Shown here: piece after piece, positions 55,281-63,812 of the stretch
Layout: each line of letters starts with the position of its first letter
Position numbering within the stretch: the stretch's first letter is position 1
Assembly: GCF_001597735.1 (NCBI RefSeq)
Contig: NZ_LUTS01000001.1
Span: 124,001-188,000, forward strand
DNA: 64,000 bases
Reading direction: 5' to 3'
Source: Neptuniibacter pectenicola
GTDB taxonomy: Bacteria; Pseudomonadota; Gammaproteobacteria; Pseudomonadales; Balneatricaceae
Translations under genes and position numbers: made by a program
Notes under the pieces: model-generated
What the model was told of the DNA's origin: nothing
The model's input: the letters and a program-made list of their open reading frames with translations, nothing else
The model's database searches: none

Positions 55281-56540
55281 ATGTCTTTTTCTTCACTTAA
55301 TCTTTCTGACTTTCTGTTAAACGCGTTAACAGATTTAGGCTACGAACAGCCTACGCCGGTACAGCTAAAAGCCATTCCAGCCACGCTGGAAGGTAATGAT
55401 GTGCTGGCCGCTGCAGAAACAGGCTCTGGGAAAACAGCAGGTTTTGTACTACCCATTTTAGAAAGAATGAAAGACGCAATTCCGCCGCGTAGCAACCACG
55501 CTAACGTTTTAGTACTGGTTCCTACGCGCGAACTCGCCGTACAAGTTGAGGAAGCGGTTCAGCAATATGCCAAATACTTCCCAAGAAAATTAAAATCGCT
55601 CGCCATTTATGGCGGTGTATCGATTAATACCCAGATGCAGGCGATGCGAAGTGGCTGCGATATTGTCGTCGCCACACCCGGTCGCTTAATTGACCTATTT
55701 AAACGTAACGCTATCGATTTACGTGCAGTTCATACCTTAGTGCTGGACGAAGCAGACCGCATGCTCGATTTAGGTTTTGCTGATGAGTTAGATGATATCC
55801 TTGATGAACTACCCGAACGTAGACAAAATCTGCTGTTTTCAGCCACCTTCCCAAACAGTGTTCGGACCTTAACCCAAGAGATACTCAGCGACCCTGTTGA
55901 AATATCCATAAAGCAAGAAGCGACAATCCCTGAGCAATTAGAACAACGCGCGATCGAAGTTGATCGTACGAACCGCACCATGTTACTGAAACACCTATTA
56001 AAAACAGAGAACTGGTCTCGGGTTTTAATCTTTGTCGCAAGCAAACGTACTGCTAACAATGTGATTTTAAAGCTCTCCCGCGCAGATATTAACGCACAAG
56101 CACTACACGGGAATCTAACTCAATCCGAGCGTAGCGGCGCGTTAGCCGACTTTAAATCAGGCAAATGCAAAATACTCGTTGCCACTGACCTAGCCGCTCG
56201 CGGGATCGATATACCTAATCTCCCCTGTGTACTGAACTATGACCTTCCTCGCTCGCCCGCTGACTACGTCCACCGTATTGGCCGTACCGGTCGTGCAGGT
56301 GAAGTAGGACTAGCACTTTCTTTTATTGACCACGAAGGCGACAGTCACTTTAAGCTGATTGAAAAACGCATTAAACAAACCCTTCCGCGCGAGCAGATAA
56401 CTGGGTTTGAACGCGACAGCATTGTGCCACTTGAAGTACGTGAGCAGAAAGGCCAAGCCCCAGTCAAAGGGCAGCGTATGAGCAAGAAAGACAAACTCCG
56501 TGCCGCTGCCGCAGCTAAAAAGATCTGGGGCGATAAATAA
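55281..56540 (+). CDS. rhlE: DEAD-box RNA helicase (RhlE-like)
   Basis: ATP-dependent RNA helicase; RhlE acts in ribosome assembly and RNA turnover. 419 residues with the full motif set: GYEQPTPVQLKAIP (Q), AETGSGKT (I), PTRELA (Ia), TPGR (Ib), LDEADRMLD (II), SATF (III), LIFVASKRTA (IV), ATDLAARGIDI (V), HRIGRTGRAG (VI). A short basic tail (KGQRMSKKDKLRAAAAAKK) follows. The absence of a long RGG-rich tail leaves RhlE as the best but not certain subfamily. Confidence 0.9.
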   Translation: MSFSSLNLSDFLLNALTDLGYEQPTPVQLKAIPATLEGNDVLAAAETGSGKTAGFVLPILERMKDAIPPRSNHANVLVLVPTRELAVQVEEAVQQYAKYFPRKLKSLAIYGGVSINTQMQAMRSGCDIVVATPGRLIDLFKRNAIDLRAVHTLVLDEADRMLDLGFADELDDILDELPERRQNLLFSATFPNSVRTLTQEILSDPVEISIKQEATIPEQLEQRAIEVDRTNRTMLLKHLLKTENWSRVLIFVASKRTANNVILKLSRADINAQALHGNLTQSERSGALADFKSGKCKILVATDLAARGIDIPNLPCVLNYDLPRSPADYVHRIGRTGRAGEVGLALSFIDHEGDSHFKLIEKRIKQTLPREQITGFERDSIVPLEVREQKGQAPVKGQRMSKKDKLRAAAAAKKIWGDK

Positions 56541-56616
56541 CTTATTTTAAATGTAGATCATAGCTAACAGGTAAATACAGCTATACTAATATTAACTTTC
56601 TAGGAATTACCTTTTG

Positions 56617-56883
56617 ATGCAGGATAAACTTACTACCATACGAGACTACCTAAACGAAGTTAAGACTCGTTGTACATACAATGCAGCGGCTCAAGCGCTA
56701 GGTATAAAACCAGCTGAATTTAAAAAGCTACTCGATGAGCGCAGTCCAGAAAACTCTTGGTTTGTAAACACAGGAGCGGGAGATCCAGTAGGATACGCAG
56801 ACGATGAAAAGCACCCAGAGCTTTATCGTACAACGCGTATTATTAAATCCGCAGAGGTTTTAACCCGAAATCTTGGTCTGTAA
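56617..56883 (+). CDS. Small conserved-looking protein, unknown function
   Basis: 88 residues from the ATG at 56617, with AGGAA ten bases before. The N-terminal half has a helix-turn-helix-like stretch (CTYNAAAQALGIKPAEFKKLL); the C-terminal half (SWFVNTGAGDPVGYADDEKHPELY) is unusual. No family recognised. It ends in its own terminator and probably follows the helicase independently. Confidence 0.7.
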   Translation: MQDKLTTIRDYLNEVKTRCTYNAAAQALGIKPAEFKKLLDERSPENSWFVNTGAGDPVGYADDEKHPELYRTTRIIKSAEVLTRNLGL

Positions 56884-56899
56884 AACACATAAATAGATT

Positions 56900-56928
56900 A
56901 ATAAATGGGGAGACCCCCATTTATTTTT
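56900..56928 (+). terminator. Terminator after the gene at 56617
   Basis: AATAAATGGGG (56900-56910) and CCCCATTTATT (56915-56925) with a four-base loop and T run to 56928. Confidence 0.85.
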
Positions 56929-57144
56929 CCAACCTACCTATTCAACCCTATGGGCTATCTGCCCCTGCATATACGATAAATAAAATCGCTCAGCCCCCCC
57001 CTATATCCGTATGCGCACGTCCCCTATCTAAAAATATTCAAATAAATATGCACAAAAAGAGAAGAACACCCCTTACATTCGATAAAAGGTCTATCCTAAA
57101 CACACTCCCCACACTTTTTCACACTGATAAATAACGAGGCTGTT

Positions 57145-57459
57145 ATGAGCGCTAAGGCATATAACCCGAATGAGATACAGGCACTCATTGAAACCCTAAA
57201 CACCGTTCATAATGGCTGGTACGTAGAACAGGGAAAAATCACCAAGCAGTTCCTCTTTAAGGACTTTAACACCGCATTCGGTTTTATGACCTTGTGCGCA
57301 CTCTATGCTGAGAAAATCAATCACCACCCTGAATGGTTTAATGTATATAACAAAGTGAACGTCCAACTGATGACCCATGACCTATCTGGTATCTCAGACA
57401 AAGACGCTGACCTGGCTAAACAGATGAACCTGTACGCAAACACGCTGGCAAAAGAGTAA
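57145..57459 (+). CDS. phhB: Pterin-4a-carbinolamine dehydratase family protein
   Basis: 104 residues with the catalytic motif [16 protein letters not shown] and the [11 protein letters not shown] segment. PCD regenerates tetrahydrobiopterin cofactor for phenylalanine hydroxylase; no phhA is in the window, so it may be a moonlighting or orphan copy. GAGG ribosome site before the ATG. Confidence 0.88.
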   Translation: MSAKAYNPNEIQALIETLNTVHNGWYVEQGKITKQFLFKDFNTAFGFMTLCALYAEKINHHPEWFNVYNKVNVQLMTHDLSGISDKDADLAKQMNLYANTLAKE

Positions 57460-57540
57460 CCCGACAATCCCTTTCCCCCGGAGAGACCCCTGAAAAACTG
57501 GCACATAAATCGCTTTAGATAATCTAACATCGATTACCCT

Positions 57541-58278
57541 ATGAGCTTTGCCATGACTATTTATACAAACAACAGCTACAACGTCACCTATACCGCCCCA
57601 TCGAAGGGGATAAATAGTGCTCTGACAACCCAGAATTCCGCGGCAAATTCACTCCCTCAGGTGGCAAGCACTTACCCATCAGCACGCGGATCAGACGTGA
57701 CGTTGTCCGATGAAGCGAAGGCGATGCAAACAAGTACAGCGGTTTACCGCATGGATACAGGGAGTGGTACTAAACAGATCGATTTAGACCGCTATTTCAC
57801 CCAATCATCACCGGTTAACGACTTAGCATCAGGCGCAGCTAACCTACTCTTGCCGAGTAGTAATAATGTGCTAGCACTGCAGGAGCATATCTCTTCGGTT
57901 TTCCCCGATTTTTTAACTAAACATGGTATTTCTGAAGCGCCCCAGACCATGCTATTTGATAACCAAGGAACACTGGTTTTACCTAATGATTACGCCTATA
58001 AGGAAGAGTTGACCGCCGCATTAGAACAGCATCCGGACATGCTTAAGACGCTAAAAACAGCCCACGCGCTCTCCTCACATGTAGCGGGGATTCAGGCGAC
58101 CGCACCTATGCGTGAAGCATTAGCGCAGGCCAATTCTCAAGCGGAAGTCGATATTATTTTAGAAAACTTCTCAGCCTATCTCGGTGATAACCGCGCTCAA
58201 GCATACCCAGAGATCAGCTTACAATTTTCAGCTAAGGGCGAGCTTACTATAACCGCCGATGGACAGTCATTAGTATAA
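57541..58278 (+). CDS. Unrecognised protein of 245 residues
   Basis: No family recognised. The N-terminal third is Ser/Thr/Asn-rich and probably disordered, with a VTLSDEAKAMQ motif resembling those in flagellar and secretion-related proteins of unknown role. The rest is mostly helical with a VFPDFLTKHGISEAPQTMLF segment and a short beta end (ISLQFSAKGELTITADGQS). No signal peptide or membrane segment. ATG 57553 (Met5) is an equally possible start. The composition and single open frame support a real gene. Confidence 0.65.
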   Translation: MSFAMTIYTNNSYNVTYTAPSKGINSALTTQNSAANSLPQVASTYPSARGSDVTLSDEAKAMQTSTAVYRMDTGSGTKQIDLDRYFTQSSPVNDLASGAANLLLPSSNNVLALQEHISSVFPDFLTKHGISEAPQTMLFDNQGTLVLPNDYAYKEELTAALEQHPDMLKTLKTAHALSSHVAGIQATAPMREALAQANSQAEVDIILENFSAYLGDNRAQAYPEISLQFSAKGELTITADGQSLV

Positions 58279-58361
58279 CTCTCTTATCGCATTCAGCTGC
58301 TGTAACAAAATAATAGGCGTCCGATAGCGATATCATCGCGAAAAATGCAGGAAAAAACTCG

Positions 58362-58625
58362 CTATAAAAACAGCATGAAGACACACATCACTGGCGCGAT
58401 TAGGGCAATAGCAAAGCATTTTCCGGTAATACTCAAAAAATACTCCGTTGGGCTTTTCCATATATAAAGCGCATTAATGATAGCCGTTAAGGGGATAGCA
58501 AACAGACCTATAAGATAAGCCAAAAGGCCTAGCCACGAGCCATTCCCGGTATTTGTTTCTATAATAATAAACACAACCAACACCTGCAGTAACGCTGGCA
58601 AAACCACACCAAAAAGATAACGCAT
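58362..58625 (-). CDS. Small membrane protein, unknown function
   Basis: 87 residues with three hydrophobic segments (LLQVLVVFIIIE, LLAYLIGLFAIPLTAIINALY, CFAIALIAPVMCVFMLFL). No family recognised. It lies 46 bases downstream of the UspA-family gene on the same strand and may be co-transcribed. Confidence 0.6.
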   Translation of the reverse strand: MRYLFGVVLPALLQVLVVFIIIETNTGNGSWLGLLAYLIGLFAIPLTAIINALYIWKSPTEYFLSITGKCFAIALIAPVMCVFMLFL

Positions 58626-58671
58626 GCTAAACCCCTCTCTATTTCCTGGCCATACTTGCTGCCTCTATAGC

Positions 58672-59601
58672 TTATTCAGATAGGGGGCATAGAAAATCTG
58701 GGCGTTTGACGACCAGTACATCGCAATCCACATTATCTACCACACTTTCCATCGTACTGCCCAATAACAAGCGATCAAGCACACTACGTGCGACGCCCCC
58801 CATAGCAATAATATCGATATGATTATCGATAGCATAATCACTAATAAGGGAGTCCGCCTCACCTTTTAAAACATCAACCAAACTATCCTCGGTGCTTAAA
58901 CCAAACTCAGCAAGCACATCATTACAGCGGGTTATATGTTCTTTTTCGATACGAATTTGCAGCGCTTCATAATCGGTGACTAAGTGCTCATCAAAAATCG
59001 CTTCATGGGGTAAAGTATTAAAACAATGCAGCACGCGCAGTTCACTCATACCTCCTTTTGAAAAGGTTTGACTCTGGGTCAAAATTTCTCGATCTAATTG
59101 CCCCTGTAAATCATCTTTATGGAACGGGTCGATACACGCCGCAATACGCATAATCGTCGTCCATGGCTTTTGCTTAACAAACAATACAGATACAGGGCTT
59201 TGACGGGCAATCTGCCAATCGAGCGACGCAAATAAATAGTGCCCTATGCGACTATGGGGCTGCACCGCATGCATCAAGAGATCGGGCTCATAACGTAAAA
59301 TTTTACGCATAATGCCCTCATCCGTATAACGATCCCAACACGCATCAAAACTCGCATGGATACCCTTATCTGCCAGCGCATCAGACAGTACTTCTAGTTG
59401 TGATTCTATCTGACGGACGTACGCATGTTCTGCTTTCTGCGCTCCAGCCTTATCAAACATATAATCTTGCACGATAGCGCGGTTGTAACAGCAGCAAAAA
59501 AGTTCGACTACCGCTGAATGCTCTATGGCTAATTGAGCCGCCTTCTCTAAGATCATGGCAGTGTCATGTTTGAAGTCGATATTGACTAGAATTTTATCCA
59601 T
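58672..59601 (-). CDS. uspE: Tandem universal stress protein (UspE-like)
   Basis: 309 residues with two UspA domains. Domain 1 ends with SPVSVLFVKQKP, domain 2 with IIAMGGVARSVLDRLLLGSTMESVVD and CDVLVVKRP, where the ATP-binding G-x2-G-x9-G(S/T) motif is partly kept. UspE-like proteins act in stress, motility and adhesion; several are FNR/Anr-regulated elsewhere, but I see no good FNR site here. Divergent from the DUF2892 gene. Confidence 0.88.
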   Translation of the reverse strand: MDKILVNIDFKHDTAMILEKAAQLAIEHSAVVELFCCCYNRAIVQDYMFDKAGAQKAEHAYVRQIESQLEVLSDALADKGIHASFDACWDRYTDEGIMRKILRYEPDLLMHAVQPHSRIGHYLFASLDWQIARQSPVSVLFVKQKPWTTIMRIAACIDPFHKDDLQGQLDREILTQSQTFSKGGMSELRVLHCFNTLPHEAIFDEHLVTDYEALQIRIEKEHITRCNDVLAEFGLSTEDSLVDVLKGEADSLISDYAIDNHIDIIAMGGVARSVLDRLLLGSTMESVVDNVDCDVLVVKRPDFLCPLSE

Positions 59602-59754
59602 CTTCTTCCCTCATTCGTCGCTTAGCATCTAGCTTAATTTTGGACGTAATCATCAAGGATAGCCACTCCAATACTCACTGTAATGGATGAAATTTACTGA
59701 CCTTTAACCCGGTATGCATCATATAAAACACTTTTATATTAGATATTACTTATA

Positions 59755-59773
59755 TATAATATTGTGAATTCAC
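59755..59773 (+). promoter_or_regulatory. Promoter -10 and overlapping palindrome before the DUF2892 gene
   Basis: A perfect TATAAT (59755-59760) is followed by the exact 10-bp palindrome GTGAATTCAC (59764-59773), which would lie over the transcription start. This arrangement suits repression by a dimeric regulator. The -35 (TTTTAT at 59732) is poor. Confidence 0.5.
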
Positions 59774-59809
59774 TTACCCATGCAGACGTTCTGCACACTA
59801 GGAGGCTTT

Positions 59810-60223
59810 ATGACGATCAATGCTGCCTTACGCTTAATGGCTGGCCTCGTTGTCCTAACGAGCTTAGCCCTCGGCACATACCTTAATGCTAATTGGTACT
59901 ACCTAACCGGTTTTGTAGGGCTTAACTTATTTCAATCAGCATTTACCGGCTGGTGCCCAGCGATACTGGTCTTTAAAAAGCTCGGACTTAAAGCTGAGTG
60001 TCCAACGGACAAAGGCGTTACCGTTAATCAGGCGGTCCACATCATCGCCGGCTCCGTTATCATATTAACCGTTAGCGCGGTGCTCTTTTTACATGTAACC
60101 CCGATGACATTGATCATCACGGCTATTATTGGGGCGAGTTTGACCCAATCAGCTTTCACGGGCTGGTGTCCCGCAATGATGATCGCATCCATGCTGGGCT
60201 GTAAAAAAACAACCGCCTCTTAG
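59810..60223 (+). CDS. Membrane protein with two DUF2892 units
   Basis: 137 residues and four membrane helices made of two DUF2892 copies. Each copy ends with the same motif: NLFQSAFTGWCPAILVFKKLG and SLTQSAFTGWCPAMMIASMLG. DUF2892 occurs in YgaP and in sulfur-related operons, often beside rhodanese, with the Cys of GWCP conserved. The start at 59810 has AGGAGG five bases before it; a longer frame from 59780 is rejected. Confidence 0.85.
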   Translation: MTINAALRLMAGLVVLTSLALGTYLNANWYYLTGFVGLNLFQSAFTGWCPAILVFKKLGLKAECPTDKGVTVNQAVHIIAGSVIILTVSAVLFLHVTPMTLIITAIIGASLTQSAFTGWCPAMMIASMLGCKKTTAS

Positions 60224-60256
60224 TTCTGGCCATCCCTATCGAAAGCACGATCTTGA

Positions 60257-60288
60257 AACGTCGAGTCTAATTAACTCGGCGTTTTTTT
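60257..60288 (+). terminator. Terminator after the DUF2892 gene
   Basis: AACGTCGAGT (60257-60266) and ACTCGGCGTT (60274-60283) pair with one G-U, followed by seven T. Confidence 0.83.
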
Positions 60289-60314
60289 ATTGTTTTAACG
60301 CAATATTTTTTCAT

Positions 60315-60346
60315 TAACTGTCGTTATTTTTACGTAACAGTCGTTA
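60315..60346. repeat. Direct repeat before the second diguanylate cyclase gene
   Basis: TAACTGTCGTTA (60315-60326) and TAACAGTCGTTA (60335-60346) share 11 of 12 bases and start exactly 20 bases apart, i.e. on the same face of the helix. Possible tandem regulator site, about 40-70 bases before the start codon. Confidence 0.5.
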
Positions 60347-60382
60347 CAATGGAGGGGATTTTAACTCGGCTGGACTAGACAT

Positions 60383-61663
60383 TTGCTTTTAAGACTCGCA
60401 GGTTTGATTTTACCCTCTCTGCTACTTCTCGCGGGTGTAGCTATAGTATTACCTATGGCAACGCAGCTGAGTCATGAATACCAGCAAATCATCACCTTAA
60501 CCCCTTACCCCTTAGCCTGCATTGTTGCCTTACTCGGCTACGGGTTTAAGAGAAGTCGAATTCTATTTACCGCACTCAATTTAAGTGGCGCCTACTGGCT
60601 TATTCAAAATGGTTTGCAGACAAGCCTAAACCAACCCGATGCATTTGTTCTTTTTAGTACGATCTCCGTTTTACTCCCCGTGCATATGGCATTGATCGCG
60701 ATCTACAAGGAGCGAGGCTTGTTCACTCCGGTCGGCGTGATCCGCATTGCATTTATTGTACTCACCTACCTCACTCTGTATATCAGTTGGGCGAAAGGCT
60801 CGCTGGGGCTTTATTTAGCCGACCTTCCAATGAGTATGCTCGAAATGCTGATTCACCAATATTACTTGAGTGAAGCTGCCGCTATTACCTTTACCCTCTG
60901 CCTTATTCCTGTCTTGCTCTCGTTTACCCTGCGCAAAACCTACACGGATGCGGCTCTACTTGCCTCGTTCATCTCGGCATTAGTGATGCTAAGCAAGTTT
61001 GATCAATCACTTATATCTGCCCTCTTTGTTTCAGCCAGTCTTATTGCTTTAGCCATTTCGGTTATGCAGAACTCCTATCAGATGGCCTTTATCGATGAGT
61101 TAACGGCGATCCCTGCTCGTCGTGCACTCCAAGACAAATTGGCCACATTAGGAAAAAAATATACCCTAGCCATGTGCGATATTGATCACTTTAAAAAGTT
61201 TAATGACACCTACGGCCATGATGTAGGGGATCAAGTGTTAAAAATGGTGGCAGCCAAACTAAATCAGGTTAGCGGCGGCGGGAAAGCCTATCGCTATGGG
61301 GGTGAGGAGTTTACCTTAGTCTTTGCAGGTAAAAGCGAAGAGGAAGCGCTCCCTTACATAGAACAACTGCGCGAAACGATTGCGAATTACCCTATGCATA
61401 TTCGTAATCAGGACCGGCCAAAAGATAATGACCAAGGCCAACAGCAACGCCAGCAGCGTGCTAAAAGTGAAGTTGTGAGTGTCCAGATCAGTATTGGCAT
61501 ATGTGAGAAAACAGCGGAGTTAGCCGACGCTCACGCGGTTATTAAAAAAGCAGATGAAGCCCTCTACCGCTCGAAAAAGAACGGCCGTAACTGTTCGACA
61601 ACCGTTCACTACAAACCCAAGCCTAAACCAACTAGGCGTGGGCAACGAAAAGATTATGCGTAA
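60383..61663 (+). CDS. Membrane-bound diguanylate cyclase (GGDEF)
   Basis: 426 residues: seven to eight membrane segments in the first ~230, then a GGDEF domain with DELTAIPARRALQ, CDIDHFKKFNDTYGHDVGD, active-site YRYGGEEFTLV, and a Gln/Arg-rich insertion (residues near 350) before the last strands. Predicted to synthesise c-di-GMP in response to a membrane signal. The only plausible start that keeps TM1 is TTG at 60383; no ATG or GTG precedes it in frame. The C-terminal tail is Lys/Arg-rich. Confidence 0.88.
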   Translation: MLLRLAGLILPSLLLLAGVAIVLPMATQLSHEYQQIITLTPYPLACIVALLGYGFKRSRILFTALNLSGAYWLIQNGLQTSLNQPDAFVLFSTISVLLPVHMALIAIYKERGLFTPVGVIRIAFIVLTYLTLYISWAKGSLGLYLADLPMSMLEMLIHQYYLSEAAAITFTLCLIPVLLSFTLRKTYTDAALLASFISALVMLSKFDQSLISALFVSASLIALAISVMQNSYQMAFIDELTAIPARRALQDKLATLGKKYTLAMCDIDHFKKFNDTYGHDVGDQVLKMVAAKLNQVSGGGKAYRYGGEEFTLVFAGKSEEEALPYIEQLRETIANYPMHIRNQDRPKDNDQGQQQRQQRAKSEVVSVQISIGICEKTAELADAHAVIKKADEALYRSKKNGRNCSTTVHYKPKPKPTRRGQRKDYA

Positions 61664-61692
61664 CCACTTACGTCGCTAGCAAACGAAGACGA

Positions 61693-63003
61693 TTAGTAGC
61701 TCCATCGTAGGCGGGCATATAGGTTGGACGCATCCTCAAACTGACCGAAAAACGTCTGCTTCTGCTTCCCCCCAAAGACATTCCCACCCAGCGTTAAGTT
61801 CACCTGATCATTAAAGCGATATTTAACGGAAGGTCGATGGTAATAGTCTTGGTCGGTAGGTGAATAGAAGCTAAACCAATTGAAGGTTAAATTGTCCTGT
61901 AACGCGCGATAAGAGAGGCGCATCGTCCACAACTCCCGATGCTCATCGGGACGGTAGATAGACCCTCCGTCATGGGCTGAAAGCGCATCATAATCCAGTA
62001 TGTGTTCAAAATAGTATTGCACGCCTAAGGTTAGTTTAGGCACTAGCTCTTGCTCATAACCCATTAAAAAACGGATCTGGCTATTTGGGATCAGCGGATT
62101 ACTGCCGTCATCATCAACACTGTTGTACCACGCTAATTCCGTATGACCTATACCGCTCGCAACATTAGTACGCAGACTTGCACCGAGACTGGTTAAGGGG
62201 CTGAAATAAGCCTGATTATTACTATTAATCCCGTTCGGTTGTTTCCAAAACCCGCGATAACCATATAACGCCCACTCTGTACTGCTGCGCCCTAACAGAT
62301 GACTACGCCCATAGATACGCGCAGAGAACTCACCGTGGCTGAACGTTTCACTCGGCTCGTCAGGGACTATTTTCCCACTCGGAGCCGCCACTTGTGTGCC
62401 GGTCTGGGGCGAGAAATAGGAGAACCGTTCGCCTGAAATAAAGTTATCGCTGTTAAATACCGGCGTCCAAACAAAATCAATATTTGCCGTTTCCCCATAC
62501 GCCGACACTTTGATACTCGACGAGGGTGCTTTTAAATATTCATCATCGCGGCCGGAAAAAAAAGAGACCCAATCCTTCGCAAACAGATCGTTCAGGAAAA
62601 GCAGATCGCCTGTCCCCCAGGTTAAAACTTGATGCCCTGCTCTCACATCCACATTATCTGTCAGGGAAAATTCAGCCACCGCTTCCCGTAAATAGATGTC
62701 GAAACCACGCTCGACCCCATCGGCATAAAGATCCACTTTTCCGCTAAGGCGTAGCGCCCCTTGGTAGGTTTCTGCTTCAAGCCTTGCGCGGACTTCAGCC
62801 AAACTTAACGCATCATCCACCAACGTATCATCACTTACGCGATCGCCCACAGCGGTTTCGATAAAACCATGTATGGCAGTGCCTTGTTTTTCCTCTTCTC
62901 CCCACGCGTCATCGCCCCAATCATCTGCGGCATAAAGATAACGAGGGAATGTGCATAGAATCGTTATAAGTAACCAGTATCTAGGTGTTATCTTAGCCCC
63001 CAT
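61693..63003 (-). CDS. Outer-membrane beta-barrel protein (DUF1302-like)
   Basis: 436 residues from the ATG at 63003, with a signal peptide (YWLLITILCTFPRYLYA) and an acidic DDWGDDAWGEEEK region. The remainder has the alternating strand pattern of a beta-barrel and ends in aromatic ...RLRWSY, as outer-membrane porins do. The family resembles DUF1302-type barrels found with RND exporters and LolA-like proteins. GAGGGG stands before the start, and TGATG joins it to the gene upstream. Confidence 0.8.
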   Translation of the reverse strand: MGAKITPRYWLLITILCTFPRYLYAADDWGDDAWGEEEKQGTAIHGFIETAVGDRVSDDTLVDDALSLAEVRARLEAETYQGALRLSGKVDLYADGVERGFDIYLREAVAEFSLTDNVDVRAGHQVLTWGTGDLLFLNDLFAKDWVSFFSGRDDEYLKAPSSSIKVSAYGETANIDFVWTPVFNSDNFISGERFSYFSPQTGTQVAAPSGKIVPDEPSETFSHGEFSARIYGRSHLLGRSSTEWALYGYRGFWKQPNGINSNNQAYFSPLTSLGASLRTNVASGIGHTELAWYNSVDDDGSNPLIPNSQIRFLMGYEQELVPKLTLGVQYYFEHILDYDALSAHDGGSIYRPDEHRELWTMRLSYRALQDNLTFNWFSFYSPTDQDYYHRPSVKYRFNDQVNLTLGGNVFGGKQKQTFFGQFEDASNLYARLRWSY

Positions 63004-63812
63004 CACTCGCCCCTCTGCAACCATTCCCGTGGCGGTTTGCGTAATGAGCGTTCACTAAAGACCGCTTGATCCATTCCTAAATCATAATGCTGAAAACGAA
63101 ACGCTAAGGTGGTTGTCCCTCCACTTCGAAGATCAGACACTTGGGATTTAGTGACGGTCTCATGACCTTGAATCACCTCACTCGCTAATACCTCTACACG
63201 TCGATAGACCTTGTCGTTCTCATCTTGATATTCAATTTTCTCAGGTAGGAAGCTGGCTTTATTAATCCACGCAATATAGCGACTAAATTCAGCACTGTTC
63301 GGGTCCAGCGGCTTATTCTCAATAACGTAGTACTTATCGCTGGTTTCCAGCAACTGATGGCTATCTTCCGTTATGCTACGGCCCGATACATCTTCATAAA
63401 AATAGTGGGAACCGACAAAGCTCGTGCGCTTATCACCGGCTGAAATTCGCTTTACTAGATCTAAGCCTGGAAGGTATAACCAGCGATCATCATCACCGCC
63501 CGGTTTCTTAGCGACCAAAAACACAGTATTGCGCACATCCGATGGGCGACTAAAAACAACTAAGAAGTCCTGCTCTCCCCCCTCCTCTCGATCACGACGT
63601 AGAATGGTGAATTGACGTTTTTGCTCTCGGCCCTGCGCATCGGTGATTAACATCCGCGCCTCAGAACGACCATCATTACCCGCATAGTAAGCAACTAAAT
63701 TCGCCTTAGATACGATGGCATTAGCATCGGTTAATTCCGTAGCATAGACCGTATTTAGCGCACTAACGGCCATCACTATAAGCAGTGATTTTATACCGAT
63801 AAACTTAGACAT
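63003..63812 (-). CDS. Outer-membrane lipoprotein-sorting (LolA-like) protein
   Basis: 269 residues with a signal peptide (SLLIVMAVSALNTVYA). The fold resembles the LolA-type half-barrel family (PF17131-like) with FLVVFSRPSDVRNTVFLV, WLYLPGLDLVKRI and FVGSHYFYEDVSGR. Such periplasmic proteins carry hydrophobic molecules between membranes. It overlaps the MMPL gene by 8 bases and the barrel gene by one base. Confidence 0.85.
   Translation of the reverse strand: MSKFIGIKSLLIVMAVSALNTVYATELTDANAIVSKANLVAYYAGNDGRSEARMLITDAQGREQKRQFTILRRDREEGGEQDFLVVFSRPSDVRNTVFLVAKKPGGDDDRWLYLPGLDLVKRISAGDKRTSFVGSHYFYEDVSGRSITEDSHQLLETSDKYYVIENKPLDPNSAEFSRYIAWINKASFLPEKIEYQDENDKVYRRVEVLASEVIQGHETVTKSQVSDLRSGGTTTLAFRFQHYDLGMDQAVFSERSLRKPPREWLQRGE

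Noticed and set aside
59602-59809. FNR site before uspE
   Set aside because: Best candidate (TTGGACGTAATCAT) matches only seven of ten positions.
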